Shown: positions 7,365-17,006 of the stretch, piece after piece
Layout: every line of letters starts with the position of its first letter
How positions within the stretch are numbered: position 1 is the first letter of the stretch
DNA from: Paenibacillus xylanivorans
Lineage (GTDB): Bacteria; Bacillota; Bacilli; Paenibacillales; Paenibacillaceae
NCBI RefSeq assembly: GCF_001280595.1
Contig: NZ_LITU01000070.1
Coordinates: 495,442 to 559,441, forward strand
DNA length: 64,000 nucleotides
Direction of reading: 5' to 3'
Position numbers and translations under genes: made by a program
Notes under the pieces: model-generated
What the model saw: the letters and a program-made list of their open reading frames with translations, nothing else
Told to the model about the DNA's origin: nothing
Database searches by the model: none

Positions 7365-9077
7365 CTATCCGAACTGGGCTTGATGCAATCGACTATATGA
7401 GCCCTGGCGTGCCAAAAGTTCATCATGGCTGCCTTGTTCGGCTACGCCGCCGCTCTCCACAACCACAATACGATCCGCGTGTCTGATCGTTGCCAGTCGA
7501 TGGGCGATGATCAACGTTGTACGCCCTTGTGCCAGCTCGGATAAAGCCAGCTGAATGGCCGCTTCCGTCTCGGTGTCCAGTGCGGAGGTCGCTTCATCCA
7601 GAATGAGGATCGGCGGATTTTTTAGAATCATGCGAGCAATGGACAGACGTTGCTTCTGTCCGCCAGACAATTTGACGCCCCGCTCACCAATTAGAGTATC
7701 GAGTCCTTCCGGTTGAGATTGTACCAGCTCTTCCAGTTGGGCCCGGCGGATGGCTTGCCAGATTTCCTCATCAGGCGCATCCAGTTTGCCGTAGGCGATA
7801 TTCTCACGGATCGAACCGTCAAACAGGAAAATATCCTGCTGCACAATCCCGATATGAGAGCGCAGCGACTCCAGCGTCATATCTTTTACCGGAATCCCAT
7901 CAATAGAGATATGCCCCGCATCCACATCGTAAAAGCGTGGAATGAGACTGCATAGCGTAGATTTGCCTGCACCCGAAGGTCCAACCAGCGCAACCGTTTG
8001 TCCTGCCTGAATCTCCAGGTTGACCTGATCCAGGGTAGGTTTGTGCTCCCCGTAAGCAAATGTGACGTTATGGAAGGCGATGTCGCCCTTCACATGTGAA
8101 ATCGGTTTGGCCTGAGGCGTATCATCTACATCGGGCTCGGCCTCCAGCAACTCCAGGTAACGTCTGAATCCGGCGATGCCTTTGGGATAGGTCTCGATGA
8201 CGGAATTGATTTGCTGAATCGGTCCAAGAAACACATTCGACAACATGACAAAGGCGATAAATTGTCCGTAGGTCATCCTGTCCTGAATGACAAACCACGT
8301 ACCACACACCAGTACAAACAGCGATACGAATTTCATAAGAATGAAGCTGAGCGAGGAATTCCAAGCCATAATCCGGTAGGTGATCAGTTTGGTAAGGCGG
8401 AAGCGTTCATTATTTTCGACAAAACGTTTCACTTCATGCTTTTCATTGGCAAAAGCCTGCACTACACGAATTCCGCTCACATTGTTCTCTACGCGTGCGT
8501 TGTAGTCTGCAATATCCGCAAACATGCGTTTGAACGCTTTGGACATTTTGCGACTGAAATAGAGGGACAGGAAGATCATCAGCGGCACGATAATGAAGGT
8601 CATCACAGCCAGTTGCCAGTTGATACCCAGCATGATGCCGAAGGCACCAGCCAACGTCATCAGGGCAATGAACAGATCCTCTGGTCCATGGTGCGCAATC
8701 TCACCAATATCCATCAGATCGTTGGTCATGCGAGAGACGAGGTGTCCTGTCTTGTTGTTATCGAAAAAACGGAATGATTGCTTCTGCACACGCTGAAACA
8801 GCTCCCGTCGCATATCGGATTCGATATTAATGCCCAGCTTATGTCCCCAGTAGGTGACTGCATAATGGAAAAAGGAACTAAGCAGATAGATGCCCAGCAA
8901 TCCGGCACAGGCTGCCAATATCATGGACCAGTTGCCTGCGGGAAGCAGCTGATCGACAACTTTATTTACAGCCAAGGGAAACGCAAGCTCCAGCAGTGCA
9001 GCCAGAATGGCACAGGAGAAGTCCAATATAAAGAGTCCCCGATAAGGACGATAATAAGCCATGAAACGGCGAAGCAT
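7365..9077 (-). CDS. ABC transporter, fused permease/ATPase half-transporter (ABCB type)
   Basis: A 570-aa half-transporter with six predicted helices in residues 1-310 and a nucleotide-binding domain behind them: Walker A GPSGAGKST, signature LSGGQKQR, Walker B ILILDEATSALD and the switch His in IIAHRLATI. Such proteins work as dimers to export lipids, drugs or peptides. ATG 9077 follows AGGAGGA by 7 bases. It lies 77 bp downstream of the siderophore-binding lipoprotein gene on the same strand and is probably cotranscribed from the Fur-box promoter. An exporter in an iron operon could move a siderophore out, but this is inference. Confidence 0.88.
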   Translation of the reverse strand: MLRRFMAYYRPYRGLFILDFSCAILAALLELAFPLAVNKVVDQLLPAGNWSMILAACAGLLGIYLLSSFFHYAVTYWGHKLGINIESDMRRELFQRVQKQSFRFFDNNKTGHLVSRMTNDLMDIGEIAHHGPEDLFIALMTLAGAFGIMLGINWQLAVMTFIIVPLMIFLSLYFSRKMSKAFKRMFADIADYNARVENNVSGIRVVQAFANEKHEVKRFVENNERFRLTKLITYRIMAWNSSLSFILMKFVSLFVLVCGTWFVIQDRMTYGQFIAFVMLSNVFLGPIQQINSVIETYPKGIAGFRRYLELLEAEPDVDDTPQAKPISHVKGDIAFHNVTFAYGEHKPTLDQVNLEIQAGQTVALVGPSGAGKSTLCSLIPRFYDVDAGHISIDGIPVKDMTLESLRSHIGIVQQDIFLFDGSIRENIAYGKLDAPDEEIWQAIRRAQLEELVQSQPEGLDTLIGERGVKLSGGQKQRLSIARMILKNPPILILDEATSALDTETEAAIQLALSELAQGRTTLIIAHRLATIRHADRIVVVESGGVAEQGSHDELLARQGSYSRLHQAQFG

Positions 9078-9154
9078 ATGTAAGTCCTCCTCCATATAAC
9101 GCAAATGCCCGGACAGGCTCCGCAGCCTGACCAGACACTTGCATCTTTCATATG

Positions 9155-10162
9155 TTATTTACGATTTTGCTGTGCACGTTCTACGATCATGTCAGCAAAT
9201 TCTTCAGCCTGAGCCTGAATTGCAATCGGGTCGAAGTACCAGTAACGGTCTTCCAGTAATTCGTACACCTGATTGTTTTTTACTGCCGGGAGCGATTGCC
9301 AGATGGAGTCGCCTTGGTAATTTTTATTGTTCTCACCTACGGTTAGGAAGATATGGTCTCCTGCATAATCACCAACGACTTCACGTGAAATCTCTTTCCA
9401 CTGGGTATCACCCATCAGTTCTTTCTTGGTGATTTCGAGTGGTGCAAGTTCCAAAGCACGATAAACGGCCTGTCCACCGCGCCCAAAGTTGTCTCCATAA
9501 CCATAGTAGCTCTTGTCTGATACTTCGAGGATCGAGAAGGTCTCCTCGGGTTTAATGACTGATTTTACTTTGGCGCGAGCGGCTTCAATACGTTCGTCAT
9601 ATGTTTTTAGCCAGGCTTCGGCTTCTTCGGATTTGTTCATGAGATCTCCAAATCCGCGAATTTCATCCTCTACATTGGTAAATGTACCGTAGGGAATGAC
9701 CACGGTAGGTGCGATTTTTTGATAACTCTCAATTTCTTCGGCTTTATCAGAGTAGGTAATGATGAGATCAGGGTCCAATGCAACGACCTTCTCCAGAGAT
9801 ACAGCACCCCGATCACCAATATTTTCTATGCCCTCCACCTGATCTGCATAGAACGGGTTTTCCAGATAATATTGAATAGAACCAACGGGTTTCACTCCTA
9901 GTGCAAGCAGATCACTTACGTACATATCCGTAACAATTCGTTTCGGTTCAGCCGGAATTTCCACATCTCCGCTTAATGACTTGTAGATCCTTGTAGCATC
10001 CGAAGAATTGGTGTTTTTTTCGGTCGAACCTGTTGTGGATTCTGACCCCGCCGTTGTCTGTTCCGTTGCGCTTGAACCCGTACCACTGCTACAGGCAGCC
10101 AGAATCATGATGATGGCGAGCATAAGTAGCAAGCCGGAAAATCTTTTTTTTGCAGCAAACAT
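9155..10162 (-). CDS. Iron-siderophore ABC transporter substrate-binding lipoprotein
   Basis: A 335-aa protein with a lipoprotein signal peptide (hydrophobic core LLLMLAIIMILAAC, lipobox LAAC), a Ser/Thr/Gly-rich linker and a class III (FhuD/FecB-like) binding fold: PKRIVTDMYVSDLLALGVKPVG, then VVALDPDLIITYSD and a C-terminal helix ending in ADMIVERAQ. It would be anchored outside the membrane and hand ferric siderophore to a permease. No permease or ATPase of this importer class is next to it, so it must use components encoded elsewhere. ATG 10162 has AGGGGGA 8 bases upstream. A Fur-like box lies just ahead of it. Confidence 0.88.
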   Translation of the reverse strand: MFAAKKRFSGLLLMLAIIMILAACSSGTGSSATEQTTAGSESTTGSTEKNTNSSDATRIYKSLSGDVEIPAEPKRIVTDMYVSDLLALGVKPVGSIQYYLENPFYADQVEGIENIGDRGAVSLEKVVALDPDLIITYSDKAEEIESYQKIAPTVVIPYGTFTNVEDEIRGFGDLMNKSEEAEAWLKTYDERIEAARAKVKSVIKPEETFSILEVSDKSYYGYGDNFGRGGQAVYRALELAPLEITKKELMGDTQWKEISREVVGDYAGDHIFLTVGENNKNYQGDSIWQSLPAVKNNQVYELLEDRYWYFDPIAIQAQAEEFADMIVERAQQNRK

Positions 10163-10192
10163 ATTATTGTTCCCCCTATGTATAATCAATAA

Positions 10193-10207
10193 TGATTATT
10201 ATTCTCA
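10193..10207 (-). promoter_or_regulatory. Fur-box-like 7-1-7 operator
   Basis: TGATTAT-T-ATTCTCA matches the Bacillus Fur consensus TGATAAT-N-ATTATCA at 12 of 14 positions. It lies about 30 bp upstream of the siderophore-binding lipoprotein gene, where it would repress the operon when iron is sufficient. Confidence 0.75.
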
Positions 10208-10257
10208 TTAATAACATAGAGGATGACGTCACATTTGTACATGGACATCTATGATGA

Positions 10258-11907
10258 CTAATGCATGGACAAATGTGATGTCAGTTTGTGCATGATGTGC
10301 TGTAATTGCTCTATAACCGAGATCGGGTCGAATCCATAAAACATATCCGCATCAATCTCGTACAGTCGCCCTTCACGAACTGCACCTAAGGTGTTCCATG
10401 ACTCCTGAGCGAACAGCTTGTCCACAGCATTCTGCTCCGACGATTCCCTGGCATAATCAATAAAAATATGATCTGCCGCATACAAATGAATCTCTGTTAA
10501 CGGAACATGGATGTAACCTGTGAGCAGCTGGCCATCCTTCTCCATCCGTGCAGGAGGGACGAAGCCCAGCGAATGATACAAAATATGAGAAGCTCGGCCC
10601 CACCCGTGGCCATAGATGTACGCTCCGCTCTCACCAATCATGAATATACATACTGCTGATCCGCGTACGCCCATCATCTGATCCAGTGTACGATTGGCTT
10701 CCTGCTGAAGCGTATCATAACGTTCTAACAGCGTACGAGCTTTCGCTTCCAGGCCCGTGATGCGTCCCAAATGAATGAATTGCTCCTGCCAGTCAAGTTC
10801 TTCAAAGGGCATCAAAATGGTGGGTGCAATCTGCCGTAAATCATCCATGCCCGAATGAGGTGCATAACCAAGGATGACATCGGGATGGGAATCTGCGATT
10901 AGATCCATACGATTTATAAGTTCATGCTCATAATACTGTTTGAATGGTTTTGGTCCGTATTCAATTATTTTCGCTTCCATCCATTCCGCGACGGCACCCA
11001 TATGAGGAATATGGCCCAGTGCGAGCAAGGAAGCAGTATAGTTGTAAGTAAGACTTACGATTTTTTTTGGCGTTTTCCGATAGAGGGTCGGTGCACAACC
11101 TACGGTTTGTTTGAATTTTCGACTTAGATAAAAGGTGTCTCTGTAACCCGTCAACTGTGCAAGTTCCTGCAATGTGGGATTAGCAAAAAGCAGCTGTTCC
11201 TGGGCGATTCGGATTCTTAGCCGGGTGACATACTCCACAAACGTAAGTCCGGTGTGCTTCTTGAATTCTCGTGAAAAATGCTCCGGACTCACATTAGCCT
11301 CTCTCGCTAATTGCTCCCGTGTAAAGGAGTGAGTAACCTTCTCATGGATATGCGCGATGACGATATCCAGCCAGGAATGATCTTCATGAGCCAAACGGGC
11401 AGCATGATCCCGCAACGTATCCAACAGCTGATAGAACAGCATATGAGGTTTGAATGGTCCGGATTCATTGCGTTTTGAGTTGGACAGAACCAACTCGGAG
11501 ATCAGCTCGGCAATAAGGCGGCTCGTAATGGGAACAGGATGTCCGAATGGCCAGAGCTTTTGTTCGTTATCTGCAAAATCAAAGGCCACTGCAATACCCT
11601 GAACCGGGGACAGAGAACCACGCTTGCTTTCATGCTGAAGCAGTGTTCCAGCTTGGCGTACGACAGCGGAGCCGGTATTTACCATCAATTGACCATTGGA
11701 ACTGATCAATCTTGCCTGACCGGAGGTGATGACATAAAGAATATGCTTGCTGCTCCACAGTTCATCGATACGGGAGAAGGCTTCTCGATCATGGAGCTGC
11801 ACTAGATGACAAAGCCTGAACAGTGCTGGAGGGACGGTTGTGATTTGCTGCAAGCGGCCAGGGGTGTTCAGGGATGATTTATGAAAGTTTAGATCCAGGT
11901 TGCTCAT
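10258..11907 (-). CDS. AraC-family regulator fused to a siderophore-binding domain (Btr-like)
   Basis: A 549-aa protein in three parts. The N-terminus (about 1-170) looks like an AraC sensor arm. Residues about 185-285 hold the two helix-turn-helix motifs (SFTREQLAREANVSPEHFSR and LQELAQLTGYRDTFYLSRKF). The C-terminus (about 290-549) resembles a periplasmic iron-binding protein (KKIVSLTYNYTASLLALGH, DLIADSHPDVILGYAP) but has no signal peptide. The same layout is known for B. subtilis Btr, which senses ferric bacillibactin in the cytoplasm and activates feuABC. It sits directly upstream of the lipoprotein gene and probably activates that operon. Confidence 0.88.
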   Translation of the reverse strand: MSNLDLNFHKSSLNTPGRLQQITTVPPALFRLCHLVQLHDREAFSRIDELWSSKHILYVITSGQARLISSNGQLMVNTGSAVVRQAGTLLQHESKRGSLSPVQGIAVAFDFADNEQKLWPFGHPVPITSRLIAELISELVLSNSKRNESGPFKPHMLFYQLLDTLRDHAARLAHEDHSWLDIVIAHIHEKVTHSFTREQLAREANVSPEHFSREFKKHTGLTFVEYVTRLRIRIAQEQLLFANPTLQELAQLTGYRDTFYLSRKFKQTVGCAPTLYRKTPKKIVSLTYNYTASLLALGHIPHMGAVAEWMEAKIIEYGPKPFKQYYEHELINRMDLIADSHPDVILGYAPHSGMDDLRQIAPTILMPFEELDWQEQFIHLGRITGLEAKARTLLERYDTLQQEANRTLDQMMGVRGSAVCIFMIGESGAYIYGHGWGRASHILYHSLGFVPPARMEKDGQLLTGYIHVPLTEIHLYAADHIFIDYARESSEQNAVDKLFAQESWNTLGAVREGRLYEIDADMFYGFDPISVIEQLQHIMHKLTSHLSMH

Positions 11908-12024
11908 AACATAACGGACTCCTTATAGAGGATTGGACTAATATGCAGTATAATACCACAAAGGTGTAATGGGGACCCCCGAATCATTCCCTTCACATAT
12001 TTCTGTGAAAAATAGATAAAGAGG

Positions 12025-12074
12025 TTGAAATCGCTATCAACACCGACTATAATGAAAATGTCGAAACGTTTCAA
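12025..12074 (+). promoter_or_regulatory. lacI-type regulator promoter with operator O1
   Basis: TTGAAA (12025-12030), a 17-bp spacer and TATAAT (12048-12053) form a strong sigma-A promoter. The operator TCGAAACGTTTCAA (12061-12074, one mismatch from the perfect palindrome) covers the predicted start of transcription. This implies autorepression. The rest of the 457-bp spacer back to 11908 shows no gene. Confidence 0.8.
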
Positions 12075-12235
12075 TCTATGGTTTACAGGCGTATTCATTG
12101 TGATTTATAATGAATTCTCCCTCTAGTCCATTACTGGAATATTATCTATCGACCAAGATATATCTACGATTAAAGGGTACATGTTTCAGCAGTGATGCTT
12201 AAAAGACGTGAAAAGAGATTTTTTTTGAAAACACT

Positions 12236-12249
12236 TCGAAACGTTTCGA
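12236..12249 (+). promoter_or_regulatory. LacI-type operator O2
   Basis: A perfect 14-bp palindrome TCGAAACGTTTCGA, 116 bp upstream of the regulator start. It is identical to the operator before the GH94 gene. Confidence 0.85.
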
Positions 12250-12364
12250 TAAATAAGGAATTGATGCAACTTCTAATGGATAATGAATAGGAATGAGTGG
12301 TTGTTGCAACCATTTACAGTATAAAATGATAGGTAACAAGAAAGTTAGAAGGAGCGAACGTGGA

Positions 12365-13381
12365 ATGGCAACGATTAAGGATGTGGCAAAGCTGGCAGGC
12401 GTGGCGCTCTCGACCGCTTCCTATGCACTGAATGGGGACAGCAAGGTGAGTGCCAAGACCAAGGCAAAAGTGGTGGCGGCAGCACGGGAACTGAATTATC
12501 GCAAAAACGGCTTTGCCATGGACCTGAAGCGGAGCCGGACGAACACGATTGCGTTGATTCTTACAGATCTGTCCGGTCCGTATTACTCCGAATTGATTCG
12601 GAGCGTACAGGACGTAGCGTTGGCTAACGGATATGATCTGATTGCTTGCAGCTCAATGGGAGGACGCGACTCCACAGCGGTTCGTTTCTTGCGAGAAAAA
12701 AGAGTGGATGGCGCTATTATCCTGGCTCACAATATCCATGATGATATCCTGGTGGAATCTGCCGGGGAACGTTTCCCTATCATTGTGATGGATCGGCAGC
12801 TGTCGAGTAACCATCTGGTCAACGTGCTGGTGGATGGGGAGCAAGGTGGTTACCTGGCTACACGTCACCTCATTCAGAAGGGGCATAAGACCATCGCTTA
12901 TATCAGCGGGCCATCCAATTCTTATGATAATGCTCTGCGTTATCAAGGATATCTGCGAGCAATGCAGGAGGCGGGCCTTGAAGAGAAGTCCAAATGGCGT
13001 TTAAGCGGTAACTTTGTACGTGAGGGCGGATATAGCGCAACCAAGATGATGGTTATGCAGGGTGAGCTTCCATCTGCCGTATTTTACGGGAATGACGAGA
13101 TGGCGATTGGTGGACTGAAAGCATTTGAAGAGAGTGGCATATCGGTACCGAATGACATTTCGGTAATCGGATTTGATGATATTCAACTGTCCGAATATGT
13201 TCACCCTCCGCTTACAACGGTCCGGCAGCCCAAGCATGAAGCGGGTTCATTGGCAGGACATTTGCTCTTCCAGATGCTGAATGGCGAAGCTGTGAATCCA
13301 TCGTATACGTTAACCATTGATCTGGTGGAGCGTGAGTCTGTACGATCGGTAGAGGTGCAATCGGGAAACCAGCCAGCATAG
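12365..13381 (+). CDS. LacI-family transcriptional repressor
   Basis: A 338-aa regulator. The N-terminal helix-turn-helix is ATIKDVAKLAGVALSTASYALN, followed by the hinge helix region (TKAKVVAAARELNYRKN) and a periplasmic-binding-protein-like effector domain (NTIALILTDLSGPYYSEL to the C-terminus). ATG 12365 follows AGAAGGAG by about 10 bases; the longer frame from 12293 lacks a ribosome site. The TCGAAACGTTTCGA palindromes at its own promoter and before the downstream GH94 gene are of the LacI type, so it most likely represses both genes and is released by a beta-glucan breakdown sugar. Confidence 0.9.
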   Translation: MATIKDVAKLAGVALSTASYALNGDSKVSAKTKAKVVAAARELNYRKNGFAMDLKRSRTNTIALILTDLSGPYYSELIRSVQDVALANGYDLIACSSMGGRDSTAVRFLREKRVDGAIILAHNIHDDILVESAGERFPIIVMDRQLSSNHLVNVLVDGEQGGYLATRHLIQKGHKTIAYISGPSNSYDNALRYQGYLRAMQEAGLEEKSKWRLSGNFVREGGYSATKMMVMQGELPSAVFYGNDEMAIGGLKAFEESGISVPNDISVIGFDDIQLSEYVHPPLTTVRQPKHEAGSLAGHLLFQMLNGEAVNPSYTLTIDLVERESVRSVEVQSGNQPA

Positions 13382-13453
13382 GAAGTGAATTGTTCGAGCT
13401 AAATATGCTAAAATGCTGCTTTGTAGTAGTTTGAATCTTTTCAATGGAGAGTT

Positions 13454-13521
13454 GAATGAGGGGGATCATCGTCCGAATGGGCCAGTCAAAGGTCACTTCG
13501 CAGAGGCCCCCTATTCTTTTT
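13454..13521 (+). terminator. Probable terminator after the LacI gene
   Basis: GAATGAGGGGG pairs with CCCCCTATTC (one bulge), followed by a T run. The long loop has an inner GGGCC/GGCCC pair. It separates the regulator from the phosphorylase promoter. Confidence 0.55.
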
Positions 13522-13529
13522 CGGATTTA

Positions 13530-13552
13530 TCGAAACGTTTCGATTTTATACT
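13530..13552 (+). promoter_or_regulatory. Operator O3 and -10 box of the GH94 gene
   Basis: A perfect TCGAAACGTTTCGA palindrome (13530-13543) lies just upstream of TATACT (13547-13552), inside the spacer of the predicted promoter, whose -35 is weak. Binding there should block RNA polymerase directly. Confidence 0.8.
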
Positions 13553-13571
13553 AATTGAAGGAGTGAAGAGT

Positions 13572-16500
13572 ATGACAACGATGATTAATGAACCAATCCG
13601 GCTGACTGCCGGGGATTTATCCTTTACCTTTTTGAACAGTGGGGACCTGTATCAGGCTAAGTCGGGTACGACTATGTTGAATCAATTGCTCAGCAACCAG
13701 ATCGATGGATCTTTGAATAACCTGTACCTGCGTGTACACGAGGGAGAGAAAATTAGCTCATTCCCACTGCTGGGTGTGCGTTCGAACAGCAAAGTGATCA
13801 CTAGCAAAGCGCAATCCGGCAATCAACTGATCTGGGAAGGTACAGTACAGCTTGAAGGCAAAGAACAAGGCATTGGCTATCAGGTTGTGTTTACAGCCAC
13901 AAAGCAAGGCGTTTGGTTCTGGGATGTGAAGCTCACAGGACAACAACATCAAGTTGACGTGGTATATGGACAGGATGTAGGACTTGCTGATCCAGGTGCA
14001 GTACGAAGCAATGAGGCCTATCTGTCGCAGTATATTGACCATACAGTATTCGAGGATGAAGCGAAGGGATATGTGGTATGTTCCCGTCAAAACCAGCCTC
14101 AGGGCGGCGCTTTCCCATACATGCAACAAGGTTCCCTGACCAAAGCAGTCGGTTACTCCACAGACGGATTCCAATTCTTCGGCCTGTCCTACAAGGAAAC
14201 CAACCAGCCTGAGAGCCTGAGTCGTAATACACTGGCAAATGAGACGTATCAGTATGAATTTGCCTATACAGCATTGCAATCAGAGCGCGTAAACTTGGAC
14301 GGGGAAGCCCATGTGGTCTTCTATGGACTGGCAAAAGCAGATCATCCTGCCGGAATCTCCGCACTGGAATTCGGAGATGAAGTGACTGCCGCATGGAACG
14401 AAGTACAAGCATTGACTGCTCAGCAAGGCGAGACGTTGGAACAGGTGAAACTGTCATCCTTCTTGGGTAAGCCCCTTGCTGCGCTTGATTTGACACAAGA
14501 TGAGATTAATGATCTGTTCCCTGATCGTCATCAGGAAGAGCATAGCGGTGACTCGCTGTTGTCTTTCTTTACGGGCAGCTATGAACATATCGTCCTGAAA
14601 GCGAAAGAACTGCTCGTGGAGCGTCCGCACGGTCATATTCTGATGAGTGGTGGCAACGTACAGCTTGGTGCGCAGGTTATTACGACGACATCGTATATGT
14701 ACGGTATTTTCAACTCACAGCTCGTTATTGGTAACACCAATTTTAATAAAATGATCAGTAATGCCCGCAACGCATTGAACGTGCCGAAGACGGCTGGACA
14801 ACGCATTTATGTGGAAATGGACGGACAGTATCGTCTGCTGACCATGCCTTCCCTGTTCGAGATTGGCTTCAACTATGTGCGTTGGATCTACAAAACCGAA
14901 TCCGATACCATTATCGTGACGAACTACACCGGGGCACACACCACTGAAGTGAGCATGAACGTACGCTCGACGAGTGGCAAAGCATATCGCTACCTGGTAA
15001 CCAACCAGATTACGATGAATGTAAATGAATACGAGTATCCGCTGCATATGACGCAGGATGGCAATACACTGATCTTCAAGGCTGACCCGCAAGCGATTAG
15101 TGCAGGAACGTATCCTGACCTGCAATACCGCATGTCGGTGGATGGCGCAGCCGTAAATGTTGGAGACGAGACGTTGCTGGCTAGTGGTATCCGCAGTGGG
15201 TCTGCATCGCTGGTTACACTTAGTCTGGAAGAGAGTGCAGAATGGACGCTGAAGGTACAAGGCGTATTGGAAGGTCAAGCAAACGAAGCAGACGGCTCCG
15301 TGGCAGCAGGCTCCAGCCTTACTTTTGAAGAGGAAGTACAGGCGTACCGCGAATTCTTCGCAGGCGTAATGAACGGTTTCCGTTTGTCTCGTGGTGAGGG
15401 TCAAAGTGCAGAGGATCTGTTCAAAGTGAACGCGCTGGCTTGGTGGTACACACACAATATGCTGGTTCACTACTCCGTGCCTCACGGATTGGAGCAGTAC
15501 GGCGGCGCGGCATGGGGTACTCGGGATGTATGCCAAGGTCCGGTCGAATACTTTATGGCAACGCAAAAATATGAGCAAGTTCGCGATATCATCAAAATGG
15601 TGTATACCCACCAATATGAAGATGATGGCAACTGGCCGCAATGGTTCATGTTTGACAAGTATTTTGCAATTCAGCAGGAAGAGAGCCACGGTGACATCAT
15701 CGTATGGCCGCTGAAAGTGCTGGCGGACTACCTGACAGCAACTCGTGACTATGCGATTCTGGATGAGAAAGTGCCTTATACCGTTAAGCACAGCTTCGGC
15801 TTCACGGAAGAAACGGCGACCGTATTGGATCACGCGAAAAAAGAGATCGAATACATCCGTTCGCACTTCCTGCACGACACATTCCTGTCTTCCTACGGTG
15901 ATGGTGACTGGGATGATACACTCCAGCCAGCCAATGCACAGCTCAAACAATACATGGTGAGCAGCTGGACCGTTGCATTGACGTATCAGTCTGTCAATGT
16001 ACTCGCACAGGTGCTTCAACATAAGGACGCTGCATTTGCACAGGAGCTGGACGTTCTGGCTCAAGGCATCCGTGAAGACTTTAATCGTTACATGCTGGGT
16101 ACAGATGTGATTCCAGGCTTCGTATACATGGAAGAAGCGGATCAGGCGAAGCTGATGCTTCACCCAACGGACACAGAAACAGGCATCCAATATCGTTTGC
16201 TGCCAATGACACGCAGCATGATTGGTGAATTGCTGAATGCAGAACAGGCTGAATCGCATTATGCGCTGATTCGTGAGCAGTTCCTGTGCCCGGATGGTGT
16301 ACGCCTGATGAATCGTCCGGCTCAATATGCTGGCGGTGTGAGCAGTCACTTCAAACGGGCAGAACAAGCGTCCAACTTCGGACGTGAGGTTGGTTTGCAG
16401 TATGTACACGCCCATATCCGTTACGTGGAAGCGATGGCGAAGCTTGGCAAGACGGATCAGGTGTGGAATGGCCTTGCCATGATTAACCCAGTCGGTATCG

Positions 16501-16973
16501 GCGAAGTTGTACCTAATGCGGAGATTCGTCAGGCGAACGCGTATTTCAGCAGTTCCGACGGCAAGTTCAACACACGGTACGAGGCGCAGGAGCATTTTGA
16601 CCAGCTTCGCAAAGGAACGGTACAGGTGAAGGGTGGATGGAGAATCTACTCCAGCGGTCCCGGAATCTACATGAACCAATTGATCTCGAACGCACTCGGC
16701 ATTCGTCAGGAAGGCGGAGATCTGGTTATTGACCCTGTATTGCCTGCTGAACTGGATGGCATGCAATTCGAGTTTGAATATGCAGGAGAGCCGGTAACGT
16801 TTGTTTACCATTTAAACGAAGGTTCGGTTAACCGTGTAACAGTAAACGGCAAGGATATCCGCACCGAGCAAACGGTGAACCGTTACCGTCAAGGTGGGGC
16901 TCGCATCTCGCTGGATGAGTTCAAACAAGCGCGTAATGCTTCGGAGCGCACAATTGTTGAAATTTATATGTAA
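13572..16973 (+). CDS. GH94-type glycoside phosphorylase, probable 1,2-beta-oligoglucan phosphorylase
   Basis: A 1133-aa cytosolic protein with no signal peptide. The N-terminal half is beta-sandwich-like; the C-terminal half (from about residue 620) is an (alpha/alpha)6 barrel: YGGAAWGTRDVCQGPVEYFM, then EDDGNWPQWFMFDKY, and GDGDWDDTLQP near residue 778, where GH94 enzymes keep their catalytic Asp (classical members have DWNDG/DWNDC). The length of about 1100 residues and these motifs fit the 1,2-beta-oligoglucan phosphorylase branch, which splits beta-1,2-glucans with phosphate to glucose 1-phosphate. ATG 13572 has AAGGAGTG 7 bases upstream. Family placement is from motif memory; a different GH94 specificity is possible. 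Confidence 0.8.
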   Translation: MTTMINEPIRLTAGDLSFTFLNSGDLYQAKSGTTMLNQLLSNQIDGSLNNLYLRVHEGEKISSFPLLGVRSNSKVITSKAQSGNQLIWEGTVQLEGKEQGIGYQVVFTATKQGVWFWDVKLTGQQHQVDVVYGQDVGLADPGAVRSNEAYLSQYIDHTVFEDEAKGYVVCSRQNQPQGGAFPYMQQGSLTKAVGYSTDGFQFFGLSYKETNQPESLSRNTLANETYQYEFAYTALQSERVNLDGEAHVVFYGLAKADHPAGISALEFGDEVTAAWNEVQALTAQQGETLEQVKLSSFLGKPLAALDLTQDEINDLFPDRHQEEHSGDSLLSFFTGSYEHIVLKAKELLVERPHGHILMSGGNVQLGAQVITTTSYMYGIFNSQLVIGNTNFNKMISNARNALNVPKTAGQRIYVEMDGQYRLLTMPSLFEIGFNYVRWIYKTESDTIIVTNYTGAHTTEVSMNVRSTSGKAYRYLVTNQITMNVNEYEYPLHMTQDGNTLIFKADPQAISAGTYPDLQYRMSVDGAAVNVGDETLLASGIRSGSASLVTLSLEESAEWTLKVQGVLEGQANEADGSVAAGSSLTFEEEVQAYREFFAGVMNGFRLSRGEGQSAEDLFKVNALAWWYTHNMLVHYSVPHGLEQYGGAAWGTRDVCQGPVEYFMATQKYEQVRDIIKMVYTHQYEDDGNWPQWFMFDKYFAIQQEESHGDIIVWPLKVLADYLTATRDYAILDEKVPYTVKHSFGFTEETATVLDHAKKEIEYIRSHFLHDTFLSSYGDGDWDDTLQPANAQLKQYMVSSWTVALTYQSVNVLAQVLQHKDAAFAQELDVLAQGIREDFNRYMLGTDVIPGFVYMEEADQAKLMLHPTDTETGIQYRLLPMTRSMIGELLNAEQAESHYALIREQFLCPDGVRLMNRPAQYAGGVSSHFKRAEQASNFGREVGLQYVHAHIRYVEAMAKLGKTDQVWNGLAMINPVGIGEVVPNAEIRQANAYFSSSDGKFNTRYEAQEHFDQLRKGTVQVKGGWRIYSSGPGIYMNQLISNALGIRQEGGDLVIDPVLPAELDGMQFEFEYAGEPVTFVYHLNEGSVNRVTVNGKDIRTEQTVNRYRQGGARISLDEFKQARNASERTIVEIYM

Positions 16974-17006
16974 ATTCAATACAAGCTCGATGTTTCACTA
17001 GAGTGG

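Noticed and set aside
11904..12098. 64-aa minus-strand frame upstream of the AraC/Btr-like gene
   Set aside because: No ribosome site, and it overlaps the promoter and operator of the LacI gene; probably chance.
14715..16811. 698-aa open frame on the minus strand opposite the GH94 gene
   Set aside because: It is the antisense shadow of a clear enzyme gene; its sequence is His/Arg/Cys-rich without domains, and it has no ribosome site.
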